From Zobellia roscoffensis (lineage in GTDB: Bacteria; Bacteroidota; Bacteroidia; Flavobacteriales; Flavobacteriaceae): DNA of 64,000 bases. Positions 18,144 to 28,188 of the stretch are shown one piece after another. Within the stretch, counting starts at the first letter, position 1. Each line of letters starts with the position of its first letter. Below the pieces are notes generated by a model. That model had not been told where the DNA came from. It did not search any database and saw only the letters and a list, made by a program, of their open reading frames with translations. Made by a program: the position numbers and the translations under genes. Location: assembly GCF_015330165.1 (NCBI RefSeq), contig NZ_JADDXT010000002.1, positions 4,318,911-4,382,910 on the forward strand, in the 5' to 3' direction.

Positions 18144-20003
18144 ATGAAGAGCCTTACAAAAGAGGAGATAAAAGACAGACTGATCCGAAGGGCCGCCGAG
18201 GATTGGGGTGTAGACGATATGGAAATAGAATATTCCTTTGACCCTATTGTCGGGATTCTTTTTGATGCTTGTGCTCATGAGTTTGAACGTATCTCAGACA
18301 CCATTAAAACTAGTCGTACCAAGGTTACGGAGCGTTTGGTAGATTTGCTTACACCGGAAATATCGGTTACGGCCAAACCCGCACATGCTATTGTACATGC
18401 CTTACCCGTTGATGGTAAAATGGTAATAAACGAACGAAGTCAATTTTTTCATAGAAAACGCATGCCGCTGTTCAGGGATAGCGGAAATGAAGATTTTAAG
18501 GATTTTTTCTTTTGCCCTTCGGGTGAATTTACTTTAAACAATTGCGAGCTTAGCTATATAGCCTTTCCGGATAAAATAGTTTCGCACCATAATCATAGAA
18601 CAACGCCATGGCTCAATAGTTCGGATTTTATCGGTAGTCCGGAAAATAGCAGTATCTATATGGGTATAAAGCCTGCTCCAGGCATAAAGACCATTGACGA
18701 CCTCATTTGCTATTTTGACCTTTTAAACTTTACCAACAAAGAGTTGTTGGTACACCATTTAGGTATTGCGGACTGGTCTATTAACGGAGAACTATTAAAC
18801 GTAGTTAAGGGGTATGCGCAACCAGAAATAGTTAAAGACGACTACAGCGCATATATTAACGAAAGCATACAAAGCAAGATACAGTTTTACGAGGAATACG
18901 TAAGGGAGTTTTACAGAGATCATTTTTATACGCTGGAAGGTAGCATCAATCTAAAAGGAAAGCTTAAAAAATACCCGGAAGAGTTTAAGGAATTCTTGAG
19001 TCAGAAAGATTTAGATGCCTTGACTACGCCTTTGTTATGGATAAAAATAGAGTTTTCTACAGTGGTCTCTTCTTCCATGTTAGAGAACCTGCACTGCCAT
19101 ATCAACTGCTTCCCTACCTTAAATAAAAAATCGCACAGTGTTAGTAAGCGGTTACAGCCTAATTTCAATATCATTCCATTAGAGGCGGGAGAAGATTTCT
19201 TTTTGGATGTCCACAACGTATTGGGAGACAGCGGTAATGAATATTATGTACGTGACAGAAACAAAAAAGATGATACCCGCCCCCAGGCTTATTTACGTTA
19301 TGGAGGTGTAAGTAGGTTTGATGAGCGCGATGCTTCGGAATTATTAAACTATACCTTAGACCTTCTAAAAGAAGACAGTGTTGCTTTTTCCGCCATGGGC
19401 GATGATTTTATAAACAGCAACCTTAAGGACTTAAAGCAAATTGTTTCCCGGATCGAGCAGCAAATAGAACTACGCAATTTCAGAAAACACAAAATCCCAT
19501 ATTTGATCGTCAACCGAAATAGTGTAGAAAAAAATAGGGACAAAATAGTTTTTACGGACTATTGGACAACTACGGGTGAGAAGGCCAATAAAATAAATCC
19601 GTACAGTAAATTATTCCAATACTCGGGAACCGCTTTTAAGCCGGAATCACTGGTGTTTATAACAGGAAGCTTAGGCGGTCATGATGAACCCAATCCAAGC
19701 GAAAAAATTTATGCCTACAGGGAACAAGTGCTCTCTAGAGGGCGTATCATTACCCGTCAGGACATCATTCACCACTGTTATGCCGTATTCAAAGATGCCA
19801 TAACAAAAGTAAAAGTAGAAAAAGGTGTTATGGTATCCCAAAGCAACTCCGTGGGCTACACCCCTACTACCGATATTTACATAACCCGGAATGTAGATGC
19901 CGATTATAGTGAGACGGACTGGGAACATTTGAAAAAAGAACTGTTGATCGGCATAAAGACCAGATCAGCCAACGTTTTGCCGTTTCGGGTTTTCTATACC
20001 TAG
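18144..20003 (+). CDS. tssF: T6SS baseplate protein TssF
   Basis: 619 residues, typical for TssF. The N-terminus (LTKEEIKDRLIRRAAEDWG, then SFDPIVGILFDACAHEFERI) and the later VTERLVDLLTPE match the family. TssF forms the baseplate wedge with TssG. It is the last gene of the core operon; a hairpin follows 72 bases after the stop, before the first vgrG. No frameshift or truncation is seen. Confidence 0.87.
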   Translation: MKSLTKEEIKDRLIRRAAEDWGVDDMEIEYSFDPIVGILFDACAHEFERISDTIKTSRTKVTERLVDLLTPEISVTAKPAHAIVHALPVDGKMVINERSQFFHRKRMPLFRDSGNEDFKDFFFCPSGEFTLNNCELSYIAFPDKIVSHHNHRTTPWLNSSDFIGSPENSSIYMGIKPAPGIKTIDDLICYFDLLNFTNKELLVHHLGIADWSINGELLNVVKGYAQPEIVKDDYSAYINESIQSKIQFYEEYVREFYRDHFYTLEGSINLKGKLKKYPEEFKEFLSQKDLDALTTPLLWIKIEFSTVVSSSMLENLHCHINCFPTLNKKSHSVSKRLQPNFNIIPLEAGEDFFLDVHNVLGDSGNEYYVRDRNKKDDTRPQAYLRYGGVSRFDERDASELLNYTLDLLKEDSVAFSAMGDDFINSNLKDLKQIVSRIEQQIELRNFRKHKIPYLIVNRNSVEKNRDKIVFTDYWTTTGEKANKINPYSKLFQYSGTAFKPESLVFITGSLGGHDEPNPSEKIYAYREQVLSRGRIITRQDIIHHCYAVFKDAITKVKVEKGVMVSQSNSVGYTPTTDIYITRNVDADYSETDWEHLKKELLIGIKTRSANVLPFRVFYT

Positions 20004-20071
20004 CAACCTATAATAACCCAATAGGGTAATACGTTAGCTTATAGCGTTATATAATTTGTAAACTATAATTT

Positions 20072-20104
20072 ACAAAGTTGCCTGTATACAAACAGGCAAC
20101 TTGT
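20072..20104 (+). terminator. Terminator candidate after the T6SS core operon
   Basis: Perfect 11-bp stem with arms 20075-20085 and 20092-20102 (AAGTTGCCTGT and its complement) and a six-base loop. The T run is weak (TTGTACG), so it may act as a partial terminator or RNA-end hairpin between tssF and vgrG. The analogous place before the second vgrG has no such hairpin. Confidence 0.55.
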
Positions 20105-20189
20105 ACGAAATACCGTTCATCGAATTGTCATTTGAATTTTTGGTAACCCTTAGAATTCTAAATATCTTAATCAGTTAAAAAACCACCGC
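20099..20189 (+). promoter_or_regulatory. Conserved leader upstream of vgrG copy 1
   Basis: The 90 bases before this vgrG closely resemble those before the second vgrG (26267-26357), including the block GTnCGAAATACCGTTCATCG at an identical distance from the ATG, a TGAATTTTTGGTnAC block, TTCTAAATA and the final CCGCATGTCCAAAAT at the start codon. Conservation of a non-coding stretch with fixed spacing points to a shared promoter or 5' leader duplicated with the gene. Confidence 0.6.
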
Positions 20190-21983
20190 ATGTCCAAAAT
20201 CGTCAATATCAACCTCATTTTAAACGGTAATGCATTTCTTCCAAATTCGGGCTATTCCGTATCCGTAGAACAGGCCATTGGCGGCCACAGTACTTTTCGT
20301 ATCGCTTTTCCCGCCCATGCCTCGGAAACCTATGCCGGACCCCTTATGGAAAATGCATTGGGCTATATCGGCAAGAAAATGTCCATTGGGCTCAATTCCG
20401 GTGAAATGGAATTTATAGGTGTGGTTACCAATGTAGACCTTCAAAAAGGAAACGGTGCTTCCGGTACCCTGGTCATCTCGGGCCATGGACCGTCCGTTCT
20501 ACTGGCAAATTCGGTACAGTGCCTTAGTTACGAAGAAGGTACATCGTTATCCCAAGTTGTGGAGGACACCTTAAAAGGACATTCCACGGATATATTGAAA
20601 AAAAGTATAGGTACGGGTACAGGTATTTCATTGCCCTACACGGTACAATATAATGAAAGTGACCTCTCGTTCCTACAAAGATTGTGCAGCCGATACGGGG
20701 TTTGGCTCTATCATAACGGACGTGATTTTTGCGTGGGAAAATCCGACAGCGCTACCCTTAACGGCGTGTACGGGATCGATGTTCTATCATTCAATTTATC
20801 TACCTCGCTCAAAGAACAGGTTTTTGACATTAAAGGGCACGACTGGGTAAACAACACCCAATTGGAGGCTAGCTCGGCCGCCCATACCGCCAATTCGTCC
20901 CACCCCTATCTTTCATCCGTAAAAGACGAATCCGATACCCTGTTCAATAAAAAAAGCAGTTACGACTATACCATAGGACAACATGAATATAGTGCACAGG
21001 CCGGTCTTGATACCGCTGCCAAGGTGAACACCTTGGGAAGGGCATCCGGTATGGTGACCGCTTCCGGATCCTCCGAGCTAGTGGGCATGCGCGTGGGAGA
21101 TACGCTTTCCTTAAAGGGTCTTAATTTTTCCGACCCTACAGCACAAGATCCTTACGGATCATACGATATTATAAAAGTGGTACACCGTTTTGACCATAGC
21201 GGACACTATAGCAATTCTTTTGAAGGCGTGCCAGAAGGTACCGAACACCTTCCCTACTCCAACAGTTTTGCTGTTACAAGGTCTGCCGATCAGCGTGGAC
21301 TTGTTTTGGACAACGCAGATCCCGATGGCCTCGGACGGATAAAAGTGCAGTTTCCTTGGCAAAAACCTATGGGGACGAACACTCCGTGGATAAAAGTACC
21401 TACTCCCTACAGTGGTGGTGGTAAGGGGTTTTATTTCATTCCCGAAAAGGACGAAGAGGTATTGGTAGGCTTTGAAGGCGGAAACCCGGAAAAACCCTTT
21501 GTACTTAGTGCAGGATTCAACAGCAGTGCCAGTAGTGGCTTTGCGGATGCCGATAATAATATTAAAGCGATAAAAACAAGAAGTGGACATATCATAGAAT
21601 TGAATGATACCGATGGCGGGGAGAGTATAACGATTAACGACAAAAACGGCAATAGCATACATATTAATACTTCAGAGGGAAATATGACCTTTACCGCCCA
21701 AGGTGATATGGAGTTCAATGCAAAAAACGTAAGGTTCAACATACATGAAGATATGGATTTTGACATTGGTGGTAGTAAAAAGGTTTCCGTCAAGAAAAAC
21801 TATGATACAGATTGTAAAAACAGTACTGAACGGGTCTTTAACAATAAAGAAATTAATATAGGCAAAAAGTTGGAACAGGTTTCAGGTGAATCCATCGTGC
21901 AGACCAATCAAGGAGAAATGTTGATTGATAGTACGGGTAAGCTTACTTTGCAAAGTAAATCTGAGGTTGATTATGGCGATTGA
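20190..21983 (+). CDS. tssI: VgrG/TssI spike protein, copy 1
   Basis: 597 residues. The gp27-like part (about 1-350) includes GYSVSVEQAIGGHS and SFLQRLCSRYGVWLYHNG; the gp5 OB-fold follows with DNADPDGLGRIKVQFPW and KGFYFIPEKDEEVLVGFEGG. From about residue 477 the C-terminal blade is unlike that of copy 2 and shows short beta repeats (NMTFTAQGDMEFNAKN, ending KLTLQSKSEVDYGD). VgrG trimers tip the Hcp tube and carry PAAR-type cargo. The next gene, after 198 bases, encodes such a cargo (DUF4280 protein), which this copy most likely carries. Confidence 0.92.
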   Translation: MSKIVNINLILNGNAFLPNSGYSVSVEQAIGGHSTFRIAFPAHASETYAGPLMENALGYIGKKMSIGLNSGEMEFIGVVTNVDLQKGNGASGTLVISGHGPSVLLANSVQCLSYEEGTSLSQVVEDTLKGHSTDILKKSIGTGTGISLPYTVQYNESDLSFLQRLCSRYGVWLYHNGRDFCVGKSDSATLNGVYGIDVLSFNLSTSLKEQVFDIKGHDWVNNTQLEASSAAHTANSSHPYLSSVKDESDTLFNKKSSYDYTIGQHEYSAQAGLDTAAKVNTLGRASGMVTASGSSELVGMRVGDTLSLKGLNFSDPTAQDPYGSYDIIKVVHRFDHSGHYSNSFEGVPEGTEHLPYSNSFAVTRSADQRGLVLDNADPDGLGRIKVQFPWQKPMGTNTPWIKVPTPYSGGGKGFYFIPEKDEEVLVGFEGGNPEKPFVLSAGFNSSASSGFADADNNIKAIKTRSGHIIELNDTDGGESITINDKNGNSIHINTSEGNMTFTAQGDMEFNAKNVRFNIHEDMDFDIGGSKKVSVKKNYDTDCKNSTERVFNNKEINIGKKLEQVSGESIVQTNQGEMLIDSTGKLTLQSKSEVDYGD

Positions 21984-22181
21984 AATTAAACATCGCTATT
22001 TTAGATTTAAAAATTATTGAAAAGGAAATAAGGAAAAGTTGTTAGATTGATTTTTATTAGATGCTACTTGCATTTACATTCAAAACAGCAACTCTAACAA
22101 TCTCTTATATCATCGCTTCAACCCCTGTTTTATTAGCGAATCTAGTATACATAATAAGAAAAACCATGAAAAAATTTTAGA

Positions 22182-24689
22182 ATGGCAAGAAGAGACTATG
22201 TAGTAGAGGGTGGAATGTTGGAATGCACATTAGGCACAGCACCAGGCGAAATATTGGTGACTTCACAACAAAAAGTAAAAATCAAAAAGAAGTTAAAAGC
22301 GACCAACAATGATAAAACGCTCAAACCTCCTTTTTTTGGTTCCTGCACCTGCTCTTCCCCTAATCCACCATGTTCCCCTATTTTCGAAGATTGGCAAATG
22401 ACAAGTAAAAAATCAAAAATGGGAGATAAGCGCTTTGTCATGATGGATTCTAAAATACAATGTGGCAAAGGCGGTTTGGTAACTGTGAAAGATACAGGTC
22501 AAAATCTAGTCGGTACAGGAAAAGAAGAGCTTGAGCTTGATGAAAAATATCCAGAACTCAAAGGAGAAATCATTTTTGCGAACGGCTATCTCAGTTCTTC
22601 TATTGGTGGAGCTTTAAATGCGGTATTAGACTTGAACCCTGATGAGCCTAATCCAGATTTACAACGAGGACACAATACAAACGAAGTCGATATGATAGAT
22701 GGGGAGGATATTCTATTAGACTCCGAACTTGAAGAAATCAATGCAAAAACTTCAATAGAAAATAAAAAAGAAGCTGAAGGTGCCGCTATCAAATACAAAT
22801 CTTTAAAATTCGTTCCCTATAGTTATCCGTATCCTCTAAGTATGTCTCCTGGAATTCCTACAATGTCAGGAATACCTGCAATGATTCCTGTCCTTGAAGA
22901 TAATTATCTAAATATTCCTACAGATATTAAAAGCTCTCCTAAATTTACGGGACAAGAGAAGAAAAATGTATTTTGGGGATACTGGAACCAATTAGGAAAT
23001 AACAGAAAGGGATCCGAAACTTATGCTAAGTACTTTAATGCCGAAAACAATGAGCATTTTTTAAACGGATCACATGGATTGGGTTCCAATGGCCCCCACC
23101 GTTTAGACCATGGTATTGCACAAGGTTACCATTGGGCTAAATACCAATGGGGAATTATCCCAAAACAAGAAGTTGATGATTCCAAGGAAAAAGTGCCCTA
23201 TATAGAAAGTTATTCTCCTGCCTATAAGCCTATTACCATTGTTATGCATAGCCAAGGAAATGCACCGGGCGCCGGTTTTGCACTGGGTGCAATGAAATAT
23301 GCGAATGAGCTAGGCTGGGACAAAATGGCCTTGAACCTTATTTATCTAGGAGTACACCAACCCAAAAACCTTTGGGAAGAAGAGTACGAGAATTTTGTAA
23401 AGGTAAAGACTAACCATTATCAAGCAGATAGCGATTTTTGGGATTCGTTAGCCGCTTGGGAGCGTGCTGCTTTGGTGTCTGGTGGGAAACCAGCTAAAAT
23501 TGCGCTAGGGCTTTCTCAGTACTTAAAAAATAAACCCGAAGATCAAAATATTTTGAAGTACCTGAACGGCATTTCTGAATTATTTGGTTCCGAACACCAC
23601 AAATTACGTAACAAAAGAGGTATTTACGAACATTTGAAGGCTATTACCGATTTCAATGCTTTGAAAGATAGATCAGTGCAATTCACTTTCGCCAATGATC
23701 GAGCCGATATTGTTTGTAGGGACGGAGATATTCCAAAAATAGACTGTGCCTGTAATCCTAAAATAGATAGTTCGCTTTTTAGTGTGGAGTTTTTTGGTAA
23801 TGGCCTTTCAGATAAAAATATGAACGAATACCTGAACAATCAAGGTAAAGAAATTTTAAGTATGCCCTCGGGTGGTGAGGTGGTTATACCATCCCATGCA
23901 GCGGTGCCTAGGTTAAAAGCAGAAGAAAATGAAAATGACCCGTCAATAATCGAGATTAAAGAATGGGCCGATTATCGCAGTCTCGCATTAGATTGGGGTG
24001 AGGCCATGGGTGAGTATATAAATGCAAAAAAAGCCTATGAAAAAGTAGCCGGTCGTAAATTCAGTTTAAAGGACCTCTTTTTTACCGCCCCTTACCTTTA
24101 TGATAAAGCCGAAGAAAACGTCAAACTTGCCGTGATGAACAATCGATATCGTAAATTAATTCGCCAATATGGACGCATTCAGATTGCCGACTTGTATGCC
24201 CATTTTGCTCCGGTATCGTTTATACACAATGAGAAAATATTAAAGCATCCTGACTTCGAGAATGATGGTCTTGGCGGCACTGTTTGGGAGCGTATAAAAA
24301 AGGTAGGCCAGGATAAGTTCTATCGGGTTGAATATGGAACGGGTGAAGGACAGGGAGAAATGACCTCAGAACAAAAGAGAATTATACAAAAAGATTATGT
24401 TAAGGGAGAGGGTATAAGTAAAATGGTAGATACTGGCATAGCTAATTCCGCTTATATTAAAGATGTTATAGATACCTTTAGCAATGATAGAGCGGCTTCG
24501 GATGAACTTTACAAAGAACCCGTTCGCTCTGATGCCGAACAGCAAGTGGTTGACGAGCTATTGAAACAGTTCGGCGACACAAGTGCACAACGAGAATTAG
24601 ATAAACTAAAATCTTTAGAACGTGTATTGCGGGAGAATCAAATAAAATCCATTCATACTAAAGTTGTAACAAAAAAGCTACTTAAATAA
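22182..24689 (+). CDS. DUF4280 PAAR-like effector with lipase-like domain
   Basis: 835 residues. Residues about 1-120 are a PAAR-like DUF4280 tip: VVEGGMLECTLG, the Cys-rich GSCTCSSPNPPCSP and IQCGKGGLVTV; it should cap the VgrG spike. A central domain (about 260-580) looks like an alpha/beta hydrolase: after a hydrophobic strand comes VMHSQGN with Ser357 as nucleophile candidate (first Gly of the usual motif replaced by Met). Asp506 or Asp509 in FANDRADIV and His572 in PSHAAV could complete a triad. The C-terminal third is helical and unrecognised. A phospholipase (Tle-type) effector is the best inference. The following lipoprotein gene suits immunity against it. Confidence 0.72.
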   Translation: MARRDYVVEGGMLECTLGTAPGEILVTSQQKVKIKKKLKATNNDKTLKPPFFGSCTCSSPNPPCSPIFEDWQMTSKKSKMGDKRFVMMDSKIQCGKGGLVTVKDTGQNLVGTGKEELELDEKYPELKGEIIFANGYLSSSIGGALNAVLDLNPDEPNPDLQRGHNTNEVDMIDGEDILLDSELEEINAKTSIENKKEAEGAAIKYKSLKFVPYSYPYPLSMSPGIPTMSGIPAMIPVLEDNYLNIPTDIKSSPKFTGQEKKNVFWGYWNQLGNNRKGSETYAKYFNAENNEHFLNGSHGLGSNGPHRLDHGIAQGYHWAKYQWGIIPKQEVDDSKEKVPYIESYSPAYKPITIVMHSQGNAPGAGFALGAMKYANELGWDKMALNLIYLGVHQPKNLWEEEYENFVKVKTNHYQADSDFWDSLAAWERAALVSGGKPAKIALGLSQYLKNKPEDQNILKYLNGISELFGSEHHKLRNKRGIYEHLKAITDFNALKDRSVQFTFANDRADIVCRDGDIPKIDCACNPKIDSSLFSVEFFGNGLSDKNMNEYLNNQGKEILSMPSGGEVVIPSHAAVPRLKAEENENDPSIIEIKEWADYRSLALDWGEAMGEYINAKKAYEKVAGRKFSLKDLFFTAPYLYDKAEENVKLAVMNNRYRKLIRQYGRIQIADLYAHFAPVSFIHNEKILKHPDFENDGLGGTVWERIKKVGQDKFYRVEYGTGEGQGEMTSEQKRIIQKDYVKGEGISKMVDTGIANSAYIKDVIDTFSNDRAASDELYKEPVRSDAEQQVVDELLKQFGDTSAQRELDKLKSLERVLRENQIKSIHTKVVTKKLLK

Positions 24690-24695
24690 TTTAGT

Positions 24696-25805
24696 ATGAA
24701 AACAATATTCTATTTTACCCTTCTTTTAATATTCATAAGCTGTACCATGGGGCCAAAAGATAAATTTGATAAAAAAGAATTTGAAGAATTACAAAAAAAT
24801 AATGGTAGTGAAAATTATGAGATTCAAGCTCTGTTCTCAAAAGATTTTGAAGTGATAAAACCATTGTTGAATAATAAAAATGGTGAAATTAATATATTTG
24901 GAAAGACAAATCCATTAAACAAAAGGGAGATACAATATAAAAGATTGAAAATTTCTATAGACGGGGAAGTTCTGGAAGAGGGCCCAACGGATGCAGGTTC
25001 AATAAAAGATGGTTCCATGTTTGGTTTTGACTTTTATTATAACTGGATTGTAAATGGAGATACCACCAAACATAAATTCCTAGATCCATTTTCCCTGAAA
25101 AGGATAGAAAATATCTATGAATTTGTGGCTATGGAAACAGATCCAAAAATATGGATGGGCAAGTTTGAAGAATGTTATAATCAGGCCTCACATGTAGTTA
25201 TATCCCAAAATAATTCAAATAAGTACTATCTTAAAATTGAGGATAAATGGTACTTTATGGAAAATACCTTGGAGGGTACACCTGAAAATTTAAAAGACCA
25301 ATATCCGGAAAAAGAGGACCAAGATTTACAAATGGTTGACCTTAGAGATTTGGCCCCGGAGTACTACCACCCTCAACAAGGGGCAACAGATAATAATCTA
25401 ATTAAGATGAAGGAATACGAAAGCACCTTTTTTGAGAAAGAGAACCAGGGGCTAAACAGCTATAGTTATTCCGCAGGTTGGTGGTATTTGGAAATTTACA
25501 TGCCCCTGGGCGACACGCTCCGAATAAAAAGATACAGCAACTACGAAGATCCTGAACTGCAACTTTATAAGATACCAACTGCAAATGGTGGTCGTGAGGA
25601 CGTGTTGTTCATTATACAAAAACCAGAGGAAATGTTCCCTGAACAAGTAGGAGGCATGTACGTTATTCGCCCGCGAGATATGGCACAACCAGAGCGCAGG
25701 TATAAAAGTGTTTCTTATGGCACACGTGAAAATGGCCATGAATACATCATCAAATCACAGGAAACTACTGAATATACCGAATGGAGCAACAATAGAAAAA
25801 ACTAG
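24696..25805 (+). CDS. Lipoprotein, candidate immunity protein for the lipase-like effector
   Basis: 369 residues with a lipoprotein signal (lipobox LIFISC, cysteine at residue 16). The mature protein is rich in charged and aromatic residues and shows no family I recognise; segments such as GWWYLEIYMPLGDTLRIKRYS and YVIRPRDMAQPERRYKS suggest beta structure. It starts 6 bases after the effector stop. Immunity proteins against T6SS phospholipases are commonly periplasmic or lipoproteins, since the lipid target is met in the periplasm, so the position and location fit. The function is inferred from context. Confidence 0.65.
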   Translation: MKTIFYFTLLLIFISCTMGPKDKFDKKEFEELQKNNGSENYEIQALFSKDFEVIKPLLNNKNGEINIFGKTNPLNKREIQYKRLKISIDGEVLEEGPTDAGSIKDGSMFGFDFYYNWIVNGDTTKHKFLDPFSLKRIENIYEFVAMETDPKIWMGKFEECYNQASHVVISQNNSNKYYLKIEDKWYFMENTLEGTPENLKDQYPEKEDQDLQMVDLRDLAPEYYHPQQGATDNNLIKMKEYESTFFEKENQGLNSYSYSAGWWYLEIYMPLGDTLRIKRYSNYEDPELQLYKIPTANGGREDVLFIIQKPEEMFPEQVGGMYVIRPRDMAQPERRYKSVSYGTRENGHEYIIKSQETTEYTEWSNNRKN

Positions 25806-26357
25806 CACTAAAACTAAATATACGCAGCCATATAGCTACGCTTAAATTATAGTATCTATATTCCGGTTTTTTCATTAACCTTTTTTGACAAAAAAGTAAG
25901 ACTACCTTTTTCAAAATGACCATCAAAATAATATTACTTTAAAATATCCTGTTTTTTGACCTTTGTGAATTGTACTATTGCCTAAAAAATAATTTGTGAG
26001 ATATACCAACATCTCAGTAGTTATAGAACTACAAAATTCTCAAAACTCTTTTGAATCAAAGTGAAACTGGTTTATTAATTGGCTCGATATTATCGGTAGC
26101 AACCTTTAAGAATTTAAATCGATTGCAATGACCATTCCCGTGGCAATGTTGGCTAAACAATTGTAAATAATTATGATTTAAAGATAGAATCTTCAAATTA
26201 TTTTTTTCATTTAAAGTGAAACCTTTCCAATCCCTTACCCTACATTTAACCGTATGTAAAAAGAGAACTTGTGCGAAATACCGTTCATCGATTTAAATCC
26301 TGAATTTTTGGTTACTCGTATATTTCTAAATACCTTAAACCGCTTAAATACAACCGC
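25806..26357. other. Intergenic stretch before vgrG copy 2
   Basis: About 550 bases without a supported gene. The last 90 are the leader shared with vgrG copy 1 (separate entry). The remainder is AT-rich with scattered short T runs and no clear terminator, repeat core or small ORF that I could support. A long non-coding lead-in is in keeping with a cassette boundary. Confidence 0.45.
26267..26357 (+). promoter_or_regulatory. Conserved leader upstream of vgrG copy 2
   Basis: Counterpart of the leader at 20099-20189, with the same blocks in the same order and identical distance to the ATG (the GTGCGAAATACCGTTCATCG block starts 87 bases before the start codon in both). Upstream of the block the two regions are unrelated, so the duplicated unit begins close to here. 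Confidence 0.6.
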
Positions 26358-28187
26358 ATGTCCAAAATTGTAGAGATCAAGCTTATTTTAAACGGGAACA
26401 CGTTTCTCCCCAATTCGGGCTATTCCGTTTCCGTAGAACAGGCCATAGGTGGCCACAGTGCCTTTAGGGTCTCCTTTCCGGCGCATGCCACCGAAACCTA
26501 TGCAGGTCCTCTTATGAAAAATGCACTTGGCTTTATCGGCAAGAAAATGTCTATAGGACTGAACGGTAGTAAAATGGAATTTACAGGAATCATTACCAAT
26601 GTGGACCTTCAAAAAGGTGCCGGTGCAGCCGGTACGTTGGTAATCTCTGGCCATGGCCCGGCGGTTCTATTGGCCAATTCGGTACAGTGCTTCAGTTATG
26701 AAGAAGGCACATCATTATCGCAGGTTGTAGAAGATACCCTAAAAGGACATTCCACAGATATATTGAAAAAAAGTATCGGAACCGGTACAGACGTTACATT
26801 ACCTTATACCGTTCAATACAACGAAAGCGATCTTTCGTTTCTGCAAAGGCTCTGTAGTCGCTACGGAGTTTGGCTCTACCATAATGGTTTGGATTTTTGT
26901 ATTGGAAGAGCAGGCAGTACTACCCTTAATGGCGTTTACGGAAAGGATGTACTTTCTTTCAATCTTTCCACTTCGTTAAGGGAACAGGTTTTTGACATAA
27001 AAGGACATGACTGGGTAAACGATACACTCTTGGAAGCAACTTCATCCTCTCATGTGGCAAATTCGTCCCATCCGTATCTCGCGCCAGTAAAGGGAGAATC
27101 GGATGCCGTTTTCAATAAAAAGGGAAGTTACGACTATACCGTTGGCCAACACGAGTACAGCGCTCAGGCCGGTCTTGATACGGCCACCAAGGTGAATACC
27201 TTTGGAAGAGCATCTGGTATGGTCACCGCTTCCGGGACCTCGGAACTGGTAGCGATGCGCGTGGGCGATACGCTTGAACTAGAAGGACTTAATTTTACTG
27301 ACCCCACAAAACAAGACTCCTATGGGTCTTACGATATTATAAAAGTAGTACACCGTTTTGACCATAGCGGACATTACACTAATTCTTTTGAGGGCGTACC
27401 TCAAGGTACAGAGCACCTACCCTACTCTAACAGTTTTGTAGCACCAAGGGCGGCCGATCAACGCGGACTTGTACTGGACAATGCCGATCCGGATGGTTTA
27501 GGAAGAATTAAAGTACAGTTCCCTTGGCAGAAACCTATGGGTACCAGTACGCCATGGATAAAAGTTCCTACCCCATATAGTGGCAGCGGAAAAGGCTTTT
27601 ATTTTATCCCGGAAAAGGAAGAAGAAGTATTGGTTAGTTTTGAGGCCGGAAACCCGGAAAAACCGTATGTCTCCAGTGCCGGATACAATGTTAACGCCAA
27701 GAGCGATTTTTATGACCCGGATAACAACATAAAGGCCATTAAAACCCGTAGTGGGCATTTGATCGAGCTGAACGATACGGATGGTGAAGAAAGTATTACG
27801 ATAACGGATAAAAACAGCAACAAGATTTTTCTGAATACTAAAGATAGCAGTATCAGTATAAGTGCTCCTGGTAATCTTTCGTTAACTGCAGATACTATAG
27901 ATATTAAGGCTAAAAATGCGCTGACGATGAAATCGGAAGAATCGACCATCGCCATCGGAGCCAAAGAAGCTATTGGTATGCATAGTACTGAAGCTACCGT
28001 TCAAATTAGTGGTAAAGAAAATGTTGACATACGAAGTAATGAAGCCGAAGTTAAGATAAAAGCAAAAACGACTACCAATATTGTTGGAAACGACAAAGTG
28101 GATATCCTTTCTGGAAACGAACTCGCCATGCACGGCAAATCAACTAGCAAGCTTAGCGGTGGTGAAGTTCATGTAAACAAAGGTTAA
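26358..28187 (+). CDS. tssI: VgrG/TssI spike protein, copy 2
   Basis: 609 residues. It runs closely parallel to copy 1 over the gp27/gp5 part (same EQAIGGHS, SFLQRLCSRYGVWLYHNG and DNADPDGLGRIKVQFPW), with scattered substitutions. From about residue 477 it departs completely: the tail is a regular beta series (SLTADTIDIKAKNALTMKS, then VDIRSNEAEVKIKAKTT) ending ELAMHGKSTSKLSGGEVHVNKG. The exchange of the last 120-130 residues matches the different cargo downstream. It ends one base before the next gene, so the cassette is tightly coupled. Confidence 0.92.
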   Translation: MSKIVEIKLILNGNTFLPNSGYSVSVEQAIGGHSAFRVSFPAHATETYAGPLMKNALGFIGKKMSIGLNGSKMEFTGIITNVDLQKGAGAAGTLVISGHGPAVLLANSVQCFSYEEGTSLSQVVEDTLKGHSTDILKKSIGTGTDVTLPYTVQYNESDLSFLQRLCSRYGVWLYHNGLDFCIGRAGSTTLNGVYGKDVLSFNLSTSLREQVFDIKGHDWVNDTLLEATSSSHVANSSHPYLAPVKGESDAVFNKKGSYDYTVGQHEYSAQAGLDTATKVNTFGRASGMVTASGTSELVAMRVGDTLELEGLNFTDPTKQDSYGSYDIIKVVHRFDHSGHYTNSFEGVPQGTEHLPYSNSFVAPRAADQRGLVLDNADPDGLGRIKVQFPWQKPMGTSTPWIKVPTPYSGSGKGFYFIPEKEEEVLVSFEAGNPEKPYVSSAGYNVNAKSDFYDPDNNIKAIKTRSGHLIELNDTDGEESITITDKNSNKIFLNTKDSSISISAPGNLSLTADTIDIKAKNALTMKSEESTIAIGAKEAIGMHSTEATVQISGKENVDIRSNEAEVKIKAKTTTNIVGNDKVDILSGNELAMHGKSTSKLSGGEVHVNKG

Positions 28188-28188
28188 G

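Noticed and set aside
21159..21662. Antisense open frame of 167 codons in vgrG copy 1
   Set aside because: Fully covered by the conserved VgrG frame and without a recognisable product.
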